Source: Candidatus Sumerlaeota bacterium
GTDB taxonomy: Bacteria; CG03; SLGR01
Direction: 5' to 3'
DNA length: 7,132 nucleotides
NCBI GenBank assembly: GCA_007136585.1
Contig: SLGR01000081.1
Span: 1-7,132 of the forward strand
The notes under the pieces were generated by a model, which saw nothing but the letters and a program-made list of their open reading frames with translations, was not told the origin of the DNA and did no database searches. Made by a program: the position numbers and the translations under genes. The first letter of the stretch is position 1. Each line of letters begins with the position of its first letter. This document shows positions 1 through 7,132 of this stretch, in pieces.

Positions 1-1
1 T

Positions 2-3000
2 AGTCTCTATACTTCCCCTGTACCACCATCCCCGGGGCAGAGAGACGCTTCCGGCAAGGTTAAGTTTTCTTGACCGGTCTCCCCTTACCGGGTTCTCCAG
101 AAGCCACCCCGAAAGCTCCTGCAGAAAAGCTGCGGAGGCGTGACCCAGTTCGTGAACGGCTGTAACCGGCGAAAGGAGTAAGAGCGGAATCCTGCCGCGG
201 CGGGATATAAGCTCCGCCAGCGAGGAACGCAGCCCGCCGGGTCCTTCATCCATTAACAGCAACTCTTTCTCTTTAAGCGCTTCCTCAAGACCCTCTTCGG
301 CACCCTTGTCCTCCGGGATGCTCATACTCAACCTTCCCTTGATCTCGCTGATATCAATAATTGTTTTGTACTCAACAGCTTCTTTGAATTTTTCAATTGA
401 AAGGTTTAAAAGCTTCAGCCGTTTATCCGGAGATTTCTCCGCCCTGCTCATTAAAAGCAGCGCGCGCCCCATACCTTTACGTGAAAGAAGAAGCATAGAT
501 AACCCTTCTGAATCCGAGGCCTTTTCATAAGCTGCCCGGGACTTATCCAGAATCTTGTATCTTTCGCGGCTGTCGGAGAGGCTCAGAGCTTTTTCCAATA
601 AAGCGTTTCCAAGTTTTATATAATCAGGTTCGGAACCTGTAAACCCGGCAAGGCGCTCATAGGCCTCAACCATCCGGTCTGTGATTCTCACTTTTTCCGC
701 AGAGTCTTTTTCCAGTTCCAGCAGTTCAGAAAGAGCTTCGCCGATACCGGAGTAGGCAACCGGAAAATACCTGTTAAGGGAAACCGAATGTTCAAAATAT
801 TTCAGGGCTCTTTTCACCAGATGTCTTCTCTCTACCGGGTCATCCGTGTTCAGCCTGCTTTGATGAAGCAGGTTAAAACCGGCGTTATTGTATATGGAAG
901 CATCAGCCTCATTATTAAGTATCACTATAGACCTCTGAAGTTCATCCAGAGCCCGGCTGTATAACTCCGCCTTCCTGCCGGGATCAGTCTCCAGAACACC
1001 TGCATAAAACAGCTGCCCTCCTATGTGTTCGTGTAGAGCATTGAGTATTCCTCCGGTAAACCGGGAAATACTTAAAATCCGGCTATGGGCAAACTGCTGT
1101 CTAAGCGGCCTGGGAAGTTCTATATAAAGAGTATGCCTTTCTCTAAGGTTTTCGGACAGATACCCCGCAGAGATAGTTTTGAGGCGTTTATTATACACTG
1201 AACCGGTCGGCTCAGCGTACAGGTATGACTTATCAGATAGCTCAATAACCGGAAATATATGTCCTGGGAAACTACCGGCATATATTCTGTCTTCGCTCAC
1301 CCCTATCTCATTTAATATCCTGGAGGTGAGCATAGTTTTACCCAGGCAGCAGAGTTCGCCCGTGCGACAGGTAAACTCGGGAGCCCAGTCTAAAGGAACC
1401 GTATCTTGCATACCCGGAAACCTCTCAACTTCCCGGCAGACCTCTCTGATAACCTTTATCTCTTCATCTGTATCTCCGTTCTCTGCGGCCGCCTCTAACC
1501 GCTGCTTCCATTCATCAAGTGGAAGAGTCTCCTTAAAGTGAATACCCGCAGAAGTCGGCGCGGAAAGACCTTCAAACATCCGCTCCAAGCCTTTAAGCAG
1601 AATAATATATTCCAGCTGATTTTTTACAATCTCAGCCGCCTCCCGGGCTATTATGCCTGAAGAGGTATCCGCCCACGCTCTCAGCTTCTCCGGGTTATTT
1701 ACGGTTTCAAATGAGAGCCCAAGATTCCGGCTGAGATATTCCCGCACGGTATTCTCATCACCCTCAAAACCCCGCGCCCTTATTTTCTCATACGGGATAC
1801 TTTCGTAAGCAGCAGCCGGACCGATTCTTTGGCCAAGGTAATAGAGAGTTTCCACAACCCTGCGCATCTTATCGGCTAAACCTTTATCCAGGGATTCCAT
1901 ATCTATATTCCGCGCAAGATAAATCGCGGAGGCCCTCAGCCTTGCAGACGGAATCCCGGGTATACCCTCCCCTGCGGGTATATCCCCAATTGTGGAGTGT
2001 ATATCCTCAAAAAGGTGTATTATCTCTCCGAGAGTTGCATCTTCAGGAAGGATATACCTGGTCAGACCGTCTTTCTCCGATTTCAGGAAAGGCTTATATT
2101 TTCCGTCAGCCCTGTACTTCCCCTCCGAGGTAAGAAGCGGGTTTCTCTCATTAAACTCGGCCCTGGAGATAAAACTTACTTCTGTACCTCCGACTGCACC
2201 GGTCCAGCTCATATCAACCTCTACAGCCTCCCTGCCGCGGAAACGGGTCTCTATAATACCGCTCCGCCTCAGGGTGTCTAAGAGCTCCGCGGCTATCTTC
2301 TCTTCAATTACCTTGAAATCCTCCACCGGTTCCAGAAGTGGACGGCCCGACGGAAACTCTTCAAGCCTCTTCTCAAACTCACCCCTTATCTCTTCCGGAA
2401 GAAGCACGCGTCTTTCTACCGGTACAGTATCAGACACCGGAGTATCCGGTTCCGGGGCCACAGGTGAATCAGGGGAATACCCTTCGGCCCTCAACCGGGA
2501 TATATAACCGTATATAACCTGTTTCTCAAAATATTCAAAGGATCTTTCATACTCCCGGGTCTCAGGCGAATGGTTTTCCTCTAATGCGGCTTTAAAGAGT
2601 TCCCCAGGCTTGAACGGCAGCCCCTTTTCCACAATCTCATCCTCCAGCCACTTCAGCGTTGCCCGGGCTGTCCTGTGAGATTCAAGGTCCTCCGGGCGAT
2701 TAAGAAGACTCAGCGCAGCTTTCCGGTAGCTTACATCCCCGGTCTCTTTTCTCGTTTCAAGAGCCCGGGCCCATACTCCGGCTGCCGCATCTTTTTCACC
2801 AGCGGCCAGACTGAGATTTTCTAATGCGGTCATCTCGCCCAAGTCGGCTATAAACTCTGAAACGGATCTGGACTCTTTTACCGGCATTTTAACTATATTA
2901 TGTGCCACTTCGTGAGCCAGCGTGCTTATAAATAACTCCCGTCCCTCACGGCTGATAAAAGGTATCCCGTATTTTAATCCGGCATCAGCCTGGTCGTAGT

Positions 3001-6000
3001 TCTCAATAAATGCGGATTTTTCCAGTATCTTGTCCCTTACTTCCTCATATTTTTCGGGCGTAACAACCCCTTCAGGGCTGAGCACCTGGAATATTTTAAG
3101 AAGAGCCAGCTGATAGAGCTTTAGATATTTTTCCCGGTCTGCCCGCGGCAGGAGTTCCCGTGGTCCCATTGAGTCAAGAAGTACGGCAAGAGATTTTTCC
3201 ATTGCGTATTCCGGGGTATCATAACTTAGAAGAAAACCGTAATTCTCCGAAAATTCATCACGTATGCGTAAAATCTGGCTCAGGTACTCATAGTACGAAA
3301 AAAGGATTAACGAATTTATATCAAAATCCTCTTCAGACGCCGACTCTTCTGTCCTTCGTTTCAGTATCCTTAGCAGATCGGCCGGTATAACGGCCCCGTG
3401 CCCTACTCCGCTTTGCTTATCGGCATCTTCCATCTTACGCAGCATCTCGTAGCTTATAAAATTCCGGCTGAGGTTTTTCAGAAGGAGTTCTCTCCGGCCT
3501 GAGGCCGTACTGACTTCCGCCTTTAACGTTTCTGCGGACGGATCAAGAGGACGCAGCCCCGCTCTGGTAATATCGGCGATGAAATACTTCCGGCCTTCAT
3601 CCGGCTTAAACCCGGCTTCGTGTTTATCAGGGTTAAACCCGCTCCCCATAGACGGAATTATAACTTCACCCCCGAACTCCGCCTTTATATAACCGGAGAG
3701 GGCCTCCTTAAAATAGTTGTTTGCCAGACCCGCGTACGAAGCGTTCTGGGTTCTTTTACCTGCCTCGGCGGCGACCCTGAGGCAGGCATCAAGGTCAAGG
3801 CTCCCGCTCAGACCCTCCGCCAGAGAATTGAACTGCAGGTCAAACTCACCCATCTTCCCGATAAGTTCGGCCTTGGGATAATCCTTCAGGACCTCATCCG
3901 GAACCTCCTCTCCGGTGGCCAGCGCCAGGATTACTTTAAGCTCGTGGCTGTTTAAATCACTCCCGGAAAGCTCTCCCGCGGCGGCCGCCTCCTTCACCTC
4001 TTCACGGGTTAAACGCCAGGTTTCAGGCCCGGGCGCGGGTTTTCTTTCAGTAAAGACAAGACCTTCCGCTTTTCTCTCAAACACGGGTCTTTTAAATTCT
4101 GTTATCATAGCCGCAGCCTCAGCGTAATCAGGACGCTGCTCGGGATCTTCGGAGGTCATCTCGCTCAGAAGACCAACTATCCGCCCGTGGAACGAGGTGT
4201 CTTCCGCGGGGCGGCCTTCTATTTCAGATTCAATGTAGCCGGAGAAAACCGGATCGCTTTCAAGAAGGAAAAGCATGAAGGAACCGATATTATATATATC
4301 GCTCTGGGGGTATATGACAGGGTTCGGAGACTCTACCAGCTCCGGCGGCCCCCAATCATCGGCCCCGGCGTTGTTATACCCGGGCTCTTCCGAAAAATTA
4401 TGGGCCAGCCCGAAATCTATAAGTTTTACGGCGGGCTTGCCTGCTCTGTCTGTTGTCACTATGAAGTTTTCCGGCTTTATATCGTTATGGGAGTACCCGC
4501 GCGAGTGTACCCCTTCCAGCGCAATAAGGGCCTGCTTCAGTATATCAGCAACAAACTCCGGCTTGAGCTCCCCCCTGGCAGCAAGCTCCCTGAAGATAAA
4601 CTCCGAAAGGTCCGTTCCCTCGTAGTAATCCATTATTATCGCCTTCTCTCCCCTATAATCAATCAGCTCCGCCTGAGGGATGCCGCTTATCCCTTCCAGG
4701 TCCTTCAGAGCCCTGATCTCCCTGGCGATGGTCCTTCTGTCAACTTCGGGCGATAAGGAAGAGGCCTTTATCAGCTTCATGGCTTTCTCTTCCCCTTTAT
4801 AAACAACCCTGAAAATATCGCCGTATGAACCGCTGCCGATATGTTTGAGTATCTCCGGCTCTTCCGTGATGGATGCTGAAGGAAGCCCCAGCCGCGGTGC
4901 CGCCAGGTTGTAGGCCCGATGGATAATACTCACTGCAAGAAACCCCGCAAGGATACCCGGTATACCCGAAAGGGTAAGCGCGCACAGGATAAACCCCGCG
5001 CTCATTACAAACCCGGCGGCAAATATTGCCGTCCGGTCCGGAAGAGTTGATTCCCGCACCACGCCTTCCTTCAGAACCCGGGTGTGAAGGTAGGCGAATA
5101 TCCCCGCACCTAAAGAAGCCAGCCCTCCAAGAAGGGGTGCCGAGGAGATGAACTCCGGAATAAAGGAGAGAGTTTCCGCTCCGAGCTCATTTCCGGCAAG
5201 CAGGGTAAAAGGGACCAGGACGGAGGCAAGGAGGGCGTTTTCTTTTAATTCCCGCAGAAACTCTTCTCTCGCTCCTTCAGCGCGGGCCGAGGGAAGTTTA
5301 TCGTCCGGAGTTATAATTTCCTTACCAGGGGCTTCCAGCGCCGCGGTATATTCTTCGTTATCAGTCAGGCTCAGGGTGGAGTCGGAGATCTCTCTTCTCA
5401 GGGTGTATACGGTCTCAGTTGTGCCTTTTTTAATGGGTTTAACGGATATCTGAATAAGCCAGGCCCTGCCGTCGGAACTCACAGCCGGATCTCTTACCCG
5501 GACTCCCTCCCAGGAACTGCTGTGCCTGTTTAAGGCCTTCCTGAGCTGCCTTATATCATCAACTTCACCCAGGATTTCAGATATCTCCACCATTGTTCTG
5601 AAAGCGGCCCGGTTTACCTGATCCTGGTTTAGAAATATAGAGCCCACGGCCAGGCGCTCGTCTATAAGCTGCTGATAAGTAAGGGTTTTCTCGCCCCTGA
5701 GAAGCCTGTAGTAGGTCTCCATCATTGAAGGAGTATGCTCTGCCGCCCTTGGCATAACAAGGCTGTAGGAGATTCCCCGGTCCCGCAAAAGGTTTGTTAC
5801 CCCTTCCGAATGAAACCCCCCGAGGAGCATAACCGAAACCCTGTTTTCTTCCGGATTATCCGCGGCAAAGTTATTTACAAAATACTTATCCCTCCTGAGC
5901 GCTTTCTCATAGAAGGCGCTCATCTCCTCCGCGTAAGGAGCCAGGGAACTGAGTATCCCGTCTAAACGTGAAACCTCACTTCCGCGGGTACGTTTAAGAC

Positions 6001-7132
6001 GATCAAACCTCACACTGAACTCCCAGGAGACCTCTTCAAAGTTTTTCAGTTCTTCCCGGGTTACCTGGTTTAAAAGAAATTTTGTAAGAAGCTGTATATA
6101 ATCAGATACGAAAAGAAGGTCCTTCTCCTCCCTGTTACGGCATAGTGCTCTGCTTATACCATCAATTACTTTCTGCTCCTCTCCGATCAGGCGGTAGGTA
6201 TTTATACGGCTCATAGCTTCCATTGCCTGTATATACTCTCTTAACTCCGCATACTGGTTTCCGGAGTATATCTGTCTTACTATACTCTCGTAAACCGGTT
6301 CCGGAGCGCGGAAGATATCAGTAAACTGCTTGAACGGACTCATATCAACCGGGTTTATATGTCTTACCAGGTGGTCATACTGGCGCCTGATCCTTCTCTC
6401 GTCAAGGCCTGCCAGTTTTTCGGAAACCTCCGTGTACCTTGAGTACCCCGGGGATATATCTCCTAAGCTCACTCCGGCATACTCGCCCCAATCTCGCAGG
6501 TACCTGCGGAAGAGATGTCCGGAGATCTTCTCCTGCCTGTAAAGCGCAAGCTGTGTTCTGAACCTTCTCAGAGCGGTAGAGAATACGCTGCTTTCAAGGT
6601 CTCCGAGAAGACCGGAGGCATCCTGAAGAAGGCGGACCGTTTTTTCCCTGTTATTAAGAGACGAGATAAGGATATCAAGGTTCTTATCGTAAAGTTCGGG
6701 GTTCTCTATTCCTGTAAGGGGTGGTGATTTTCCGGGGTTGAGTATACTGTAGGCTTCGGGGCCGCTTACCATCCCCTTCCTCATAAAATAATCAAGAACC
6801 CTCTCTCTTACTCTCTCGTCTGGTATGGTAGAGATTATGGAGGTATCTATTTCCTCTCCGGAAGGGTCCCCTTCAAGGCCTACCCTGGTTACAGGAGCGC
6901 TCCGGCAGATAGCTCCGATCAGTTCTTTTATTCTGCGCTGGACCTCATAATTGGCGTGCAGATCCTTTATTATCACAACCTGCGGGTCTTCACCGCCGGG
7001 TCGAAACTCATCAACAACCTGCCCCAGCTTTAAAGGAATATCAAACCGGGTCTCCGATGCAGCAAGGGTGGCCGAAGCATGGGAGTAATCTGCTATGACG
7101 TAAGTGAAGAACATCGCCCCCGCAAGCAGGCA
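2..7132 (-). CDS. Giant multidomain membrane protein with Ser/Thr kinase, HExxH and transglutaminase-like modules (partial at both ends)
   Basis: A single minus-strand frame runs through the whole window with 2377 sense codons and no stop; neither the start nor the stop codon is inside. Codon-by-codon translation gives a convincing protein throughout, with recognisable motifs in the same frame at both ends and in the middle, so no frameshift is needed. Domain order: signal-peptide-like end, D-L-H-A-N-Y-E / G-G-F-H-S-E-G domain (27-465), hydrophobic cluster (630-738), protein kinase (760-1012), HEVAH site (1407-1411), transglutaminase-like module (1915-1982), TPR-like repeats (2038-2257), HELGH site (2327-2331). 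The chain is at least about 260 kDa. Isoleucine is very often ATA and arginine often AGG, AGA or CGG, evenly along the gene, so nothing suggests a recently inserted segment. The overall function is unknown. Known fact: very large ORFs are reported in Omnitrophota; assigning this gene to that phylum is inference. Confidence 0.93.
83..211 (-). other. Second HExxH motif behind a hydrophobic run, possibly M50-like
   Basis: Residues about 2308-2350. A hydrophobic stretch (I-P-L-L-L-L-S-P-V-T-A-V, 2315-2326) leads into H2327-E2328-L-G-H2331-A-S-A-A-F. HELGHA at the end of a hydrophobic segment is typical of M50 (site-2 protease) membrane metallopeptidases, although many other zincins have HELGH too. 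The chain continues to the left edge (W-W-Y-R-G-S-I-E-T at 2369-2377), before a third zinc ligand or an M50 'DG' motif could be seen. Zinc binding by the two His is likely; the family is a guess. Confidence 0.5.
362..1021 (-). other. TPR-like helical repeat region
   Basis: Residues about 2038-2257 form a series of amphipathic helix pairs. Clear examples are A-L-D-E-L-Q-R-S-I-V-I-L followed by A-S-I-Y-N-N-A-G-F-N-L-L; then A-L-K-Y-F-E-H-S-V-S-L-N followed by F-P-V-A-Y-S-G-I-G-E-A-L; then M-V-E-A-Y-E-R-L-A-G-F and Y-I-K-L-G-N-A-L-L-E-K-A; then S-R-A-A-Y-E-K-A-S and K-G-M-G-R-A-L-L-L-M; and finally K-F-K-E-A-V-E-Y. The alternation of 'A-x-x-x-F/Y-x-x-A/S' and 'G-x-A-L' helices is the TPR pattern, with insertions of charged sequence between units, as in degenerate bacterial TPRs. 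It probably serves as a protein-binding scaffold next to the Cys module. Confidence 0.7.
1187..1390 (-). other. Transglutaminase-like (papain-fold) module with Cys-His-Glu
   Basis: Residues about 1915-1982. The segment T-G-E-L-C1928-C1929-L-G-K-T-M-L-T-S-R-I-L-N-E-I-G1944 has the transglutaminase-core pattern in which the catalytic Cys starts a helix and a Gly follows 15 residues later; C1929 fits this spacing. Then come A-G-S-F-P-G-H1958-I-F-P-V-I-E-L, matching the 'G-H-x-W/F-x-E' strand with the catalytic His, and Y-L-Y-A-E1974-P-T-G-S, where the family usually has an Asp-Pro-Thr. So the triad would be Cys1929, His1958, Glu1974. Such domains act as proteases, deamidases or acyltransferases; which applies here is unknown. 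Glu in the third position is unusual and might reduce activity. It sits between helical sequence and the TPR-like repeats. Confidence 0.65.
1391..2827 (-). other. Unassigned region between HEVAH site and transglutaminase-like module
   Basis: Residues about 1436-1914. The first 110 residues are helical, with A-A-G-E-K-D-A and W-A-R-A-L-E type sequence that could be one or two helical repeats. After a Pro/Asp linker at 1552-1572 comes a compact stretch with mixed strands and helices (about 1590-1720), including M-S-W-T-G-A-V-G-G-T-E-V-S-F and H1706-L-F-E-D-I-H1712. The rest is helical up to the Cys module, with W-K-Q-R-L-E-A-A-A-E-N-G near 1875. I cannot assign a family to any part. Confidence 0.4.
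2417..2479 (-). other. Pro/Asp/Val-rich interdomain linker
   Basis: Residues 1552-1572 read Y-S-P-D-S-P-V-A-P-E-P-D and then T-P-V-S-D-T-V-P-V. The recurring Pro with acidic residues and no hydrophobic periodicity is typical of an extended, disordered hinge. It separates the helical part that follows the HEVAH site from the mixed alpha/beta stretch upstream of the Cys module, so it probably marks a domain boundary. Confidence 0.6.
2828..2941 (-). other. HEVAH zinc-metallopeptidase-like active-site region
   Basis: Residues 1398-1435. The sequence E-L-F-I-S-T-L-A-H1407-E1408-V-A-H1411-N has the hydrophobic lead-in and HExxH helix typical of zincin peptidases. Fourteen residues after the last His comes S-E1426-F-I-A-D1430, an ExxxD pattern of the kind that supplies the third zinc ligand (Glu) in gluzincin-type enzymes. 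The spacing is short, closer to compact ImmA-like peptidases than to thermolysin, and I cannot name the family. What is seen is the motif; peptide hydrolysis is inferred. With the N-terminus exported and three helices before the kinase, this site would be cytoplasmic. A role in cleaving the giant chain itself is conceivable but unsupported. Confidence 0.6.
2942..4096 (-). other. Unassigned helical region after the kinase
   Basis: Residues about 1013-1397. It starts with a Pro/Lys-rich hinge (about 1020-1036) and continues as mostly helical sequence rich in Glu, Leu, Ala and Lys, with few Gly or Pro except a loop near 1160-1185 (G-S-G-F-N-P-D-K-H). The stretch about 1270-1390 is Tyr- and Leu-rich (for example Y-Y-E-Y-L-S-Q-I-L-R-I-R) and leads directly into the HEVAH helix, so it may be the N-terminal half of that peptidase-like domain. 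No known domain signature recognised. Confidence 0.4.
4097..4855 (-). other. Hanks-type Ser/Thr protein kinase domain, non-RD, apparently catalytically complete
   Basis: Residues about 760-1012. All core kinase elements are visible in order: glycine loop G766-S-G768-S-Y-G771; beta-3 lysine K786 in K-A-M-K-L-I; helix-C glutamate E805 in A-R-E-I-R-A-L; catalytic loop H882-N-D884-I-K886-P-E-N889; metal-binding D906-F-G; P929-P-E931 in place of APE; S-D945-I-Y-N-I-G, the helix F aspartate; and a terminal R1000-P in the usual subdomain XI place. The length of about 250 residues is normal. It should transfer phosphate from ATP to Ser or Thr. The residue before the catalytic Asp is Asn, not Arg (HND), and the segment from D906 to E931 contains no Thr, one Ser and one Tyr. 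This argues against the usual activation-loop phosphorylation control. The adjacent membrane cluster suggests a membrane-tethered kinase. Substrate unknown. Confidence 0.92.
4919..5245 (-). other. Cluster of three to four predicted transmembrane segments
   Basis: Residues about 630-738 hold hydrophobic runs at roughly 633-647 (short, with Pro641), 661-682 (Gly-, Leu- and Ala-rich), 702-721 (Phe-, Ala- and Gly-rich) and 723-737 (Gly-Ile-Pro-Gly start). A charged loop with Arg, Lys and Glu lies at about 683-701. Histidine 738 and Arg739 close the block, about 20 residues before the kinase begins. This matches a membrane anchor placed directly ahead of a kinase domain. The helix count is uncertain because the first run is short and the last two nearly touch. 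With the N-terminus exported, an odd number of helices puts the kinase in the cytoplasm. Confidence 0.65.
5246..5737 (-). other. Unassigned segment between the N-terminal domain and the membrane cluster
   Basis: Residues about 466-629. It begins with helical, Met- and Tyr-rich sequence (for example M-M-E-T-Y-Y-R-L-L-R), then contains a possible beta-rich stretch with alternating polar and hydrophobic residues (A-W-L-I-Q-I-S-V-K-P-I near 545-556). It ends in a charged Glu/Arg helix that runs into the first hydrophobic segment. The first part may complete the N-terminal domain. I recognise no family motif. Confidence 0.4.
5738..7054 (-). other. N-terminal domain with DLHANYE and GGFHSEG motifs, possibly TraB/ChaN/Tiki-like
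   Basis: Residues about 27-465. It opens with a beta-strand-like V-V-I-I (52-55) leading into K-D57-L-H59-A-N61-Y62-E63-V-Q65. Next comes V-G-L-E87-G-D89, then a long helical region rich in Arg, Glu and Leu (about 130-420). It closes with V-S-V-M-L-L-G-G-F-H441-S-E443-G and I-S-Y456-S-L-V-M-P-R (454-462). Two strand-plus-His motifs bracketing a helical middle, the second resembling 'hydrophobic strand-GxxH-xxG-xxxLL', recall the TraB/PrgY, ChaN and Tiki superfamily. I also associate this pairing with large uncharacterised proteins of Omnitrophota, from memory. If the signal peptide is real, this domain lies outside the cytoplasm. Metal binding or hydrolase activity through His59, Glu63, Glu87 and His441 is a hypothesis only. 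Confidence 0.5.
7070..7132 (-). other. Signal peptide C-terminal part or N-terminal membrane segment
   Basis: Residues 2-14 are an uninterrupted hydrophobic run (LLAGAMFFTYVIA), followed by a polar stretch ending S-H-A-S-A at 17-21. The small residues at 19 and 21 fit an AxA-type signal peptidase I site. A polar linker and the first conserved motif follow at once. This is what the h- and c-regions of a Sec signal peptide look like, with the positively charged n-region and start codon just past the right edge. The alternative is an uncleaved transmembrane helix of a protein that extends further upstream; the window cannot separate these. Met at residue 7 (7112-7114) would cut the hydrophobic core in half and is an unlikely start. 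Confidence 0.55.

Noticed and set aside
1957-1987. Short direct repeat (cgggtata-type, two copies 18 bp apart)
   Set aside because: It spans whole codons within a Gly-Ile-Pro-rich stretch of the protein; two copies of about a dozen bases do not indicate a mobile or regulatory element.
1992-2507. 171-codon open frame on the + strand (and overlapping ones from 1942 and 1997)
   Set aside because: Low-complexity Ser-rich translation antisense to the giant gene, with competing overlapping frames; no support as a gene.
4187-4756. 189-codon open frame on the + strand
   Set aside because: It lies antisense to the kinase catalytic core, its translation has no recognisable domain, and the minus frame holds every kinase motif. 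It is a shadow of the giant gene.
4797-4985. 62-codon minus-strand frame overlapping the hydrophobic cluster and kinase start
   Set aside because: Out of frame with the giant gene, which encodes the glycine loop and membrane segments here; no independent evidence.
7112-7114. Met codon at residue 7 as the start of the gene
   Set aside because: The frame is open through it to the window edge, and starting here would remove half of the hydrophobic core; no ribosome binding site can be assessed because upstream sequence is only 18 bases.
1-7132. Promoters, terminators, tRNA, rRNA, CRISPR, insertion sequences
   Set aside because: The whole window is coding in one frame; I saw no tRNA-like folds, regularly spaced repeats, terminal inverted repeats or stem-loop plus T-run that would stand apart from the coding sequence.

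Overview
The window is one continuous piece of a single giant gene on the minus strand. Reading every codon of the minus frame whose triplets begin (in + coordinates) at positions 2, 5, 8 and so on, I find no stop from 7132 down to 2. That gives 2377 uninterrupted sense codons, open at both ends. There is no intergenic DNA, RNA gene, promoter, terminator, mobile element or CRISPR array. Residue numbers below count from the codon at 7130-7132 as residue 1; residue r has its lowest + coordinate at 7133-3r.

Layout from N to C terminus (right to left in the window): a hydrophobic stretch like the end of a signal peptide (residues 1-21), so the true start probably lies a few codons beyond the right edge; a large N-terminal domain with a D-L-H-A-N-Y-E motif near residue 57 and a G-G-F-H-S-E-G motif near residue 441, reminiscent of TraB/ChaN/Tiki-type folds; an unassigned segment; a cluster of three or four hydrophobic segments (about 630-738); a complete Hanks-type Ser/Thr protein kinase domain (about 760-1012) of the non-RD class; an unassigned mostly helical stretch; an HExxH zinc-peptidase motif (1407-1411) with a nearby ExxxD; a Pro/acidic linker; another unassigned stretch; a transglutaminase-like Cys-His-Glu module (about 1915-1982); TPR-like helical repeats (about 2038-2257); and a second HExxH motif (2327-2331) behind a short hydrophobic run near the left edge.

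The organism is uncertain. Giant ORFs, the N-terminal 'DxHxNYExQ ... GGFHxEG' signature as I remember it, and the many ATA isoleucine and AGG/AGA arginine codons at mid GC content suggest an uncultured bacterium of the Omnitrophota or a neighbouring candidate phylum. This rests on recall, not on a search.

How the parts work together is inference. A membrane-anchored multidomain protein carries an apparently intact kinase, two possible metallopeptidase sites, a papain/transglutaminase-like site and a TPR scaffold on one chain. It could be a self-contained signalling and proteolysis machine or a large surface or processing polyprotein. No substrate or pathway can be read from the window.
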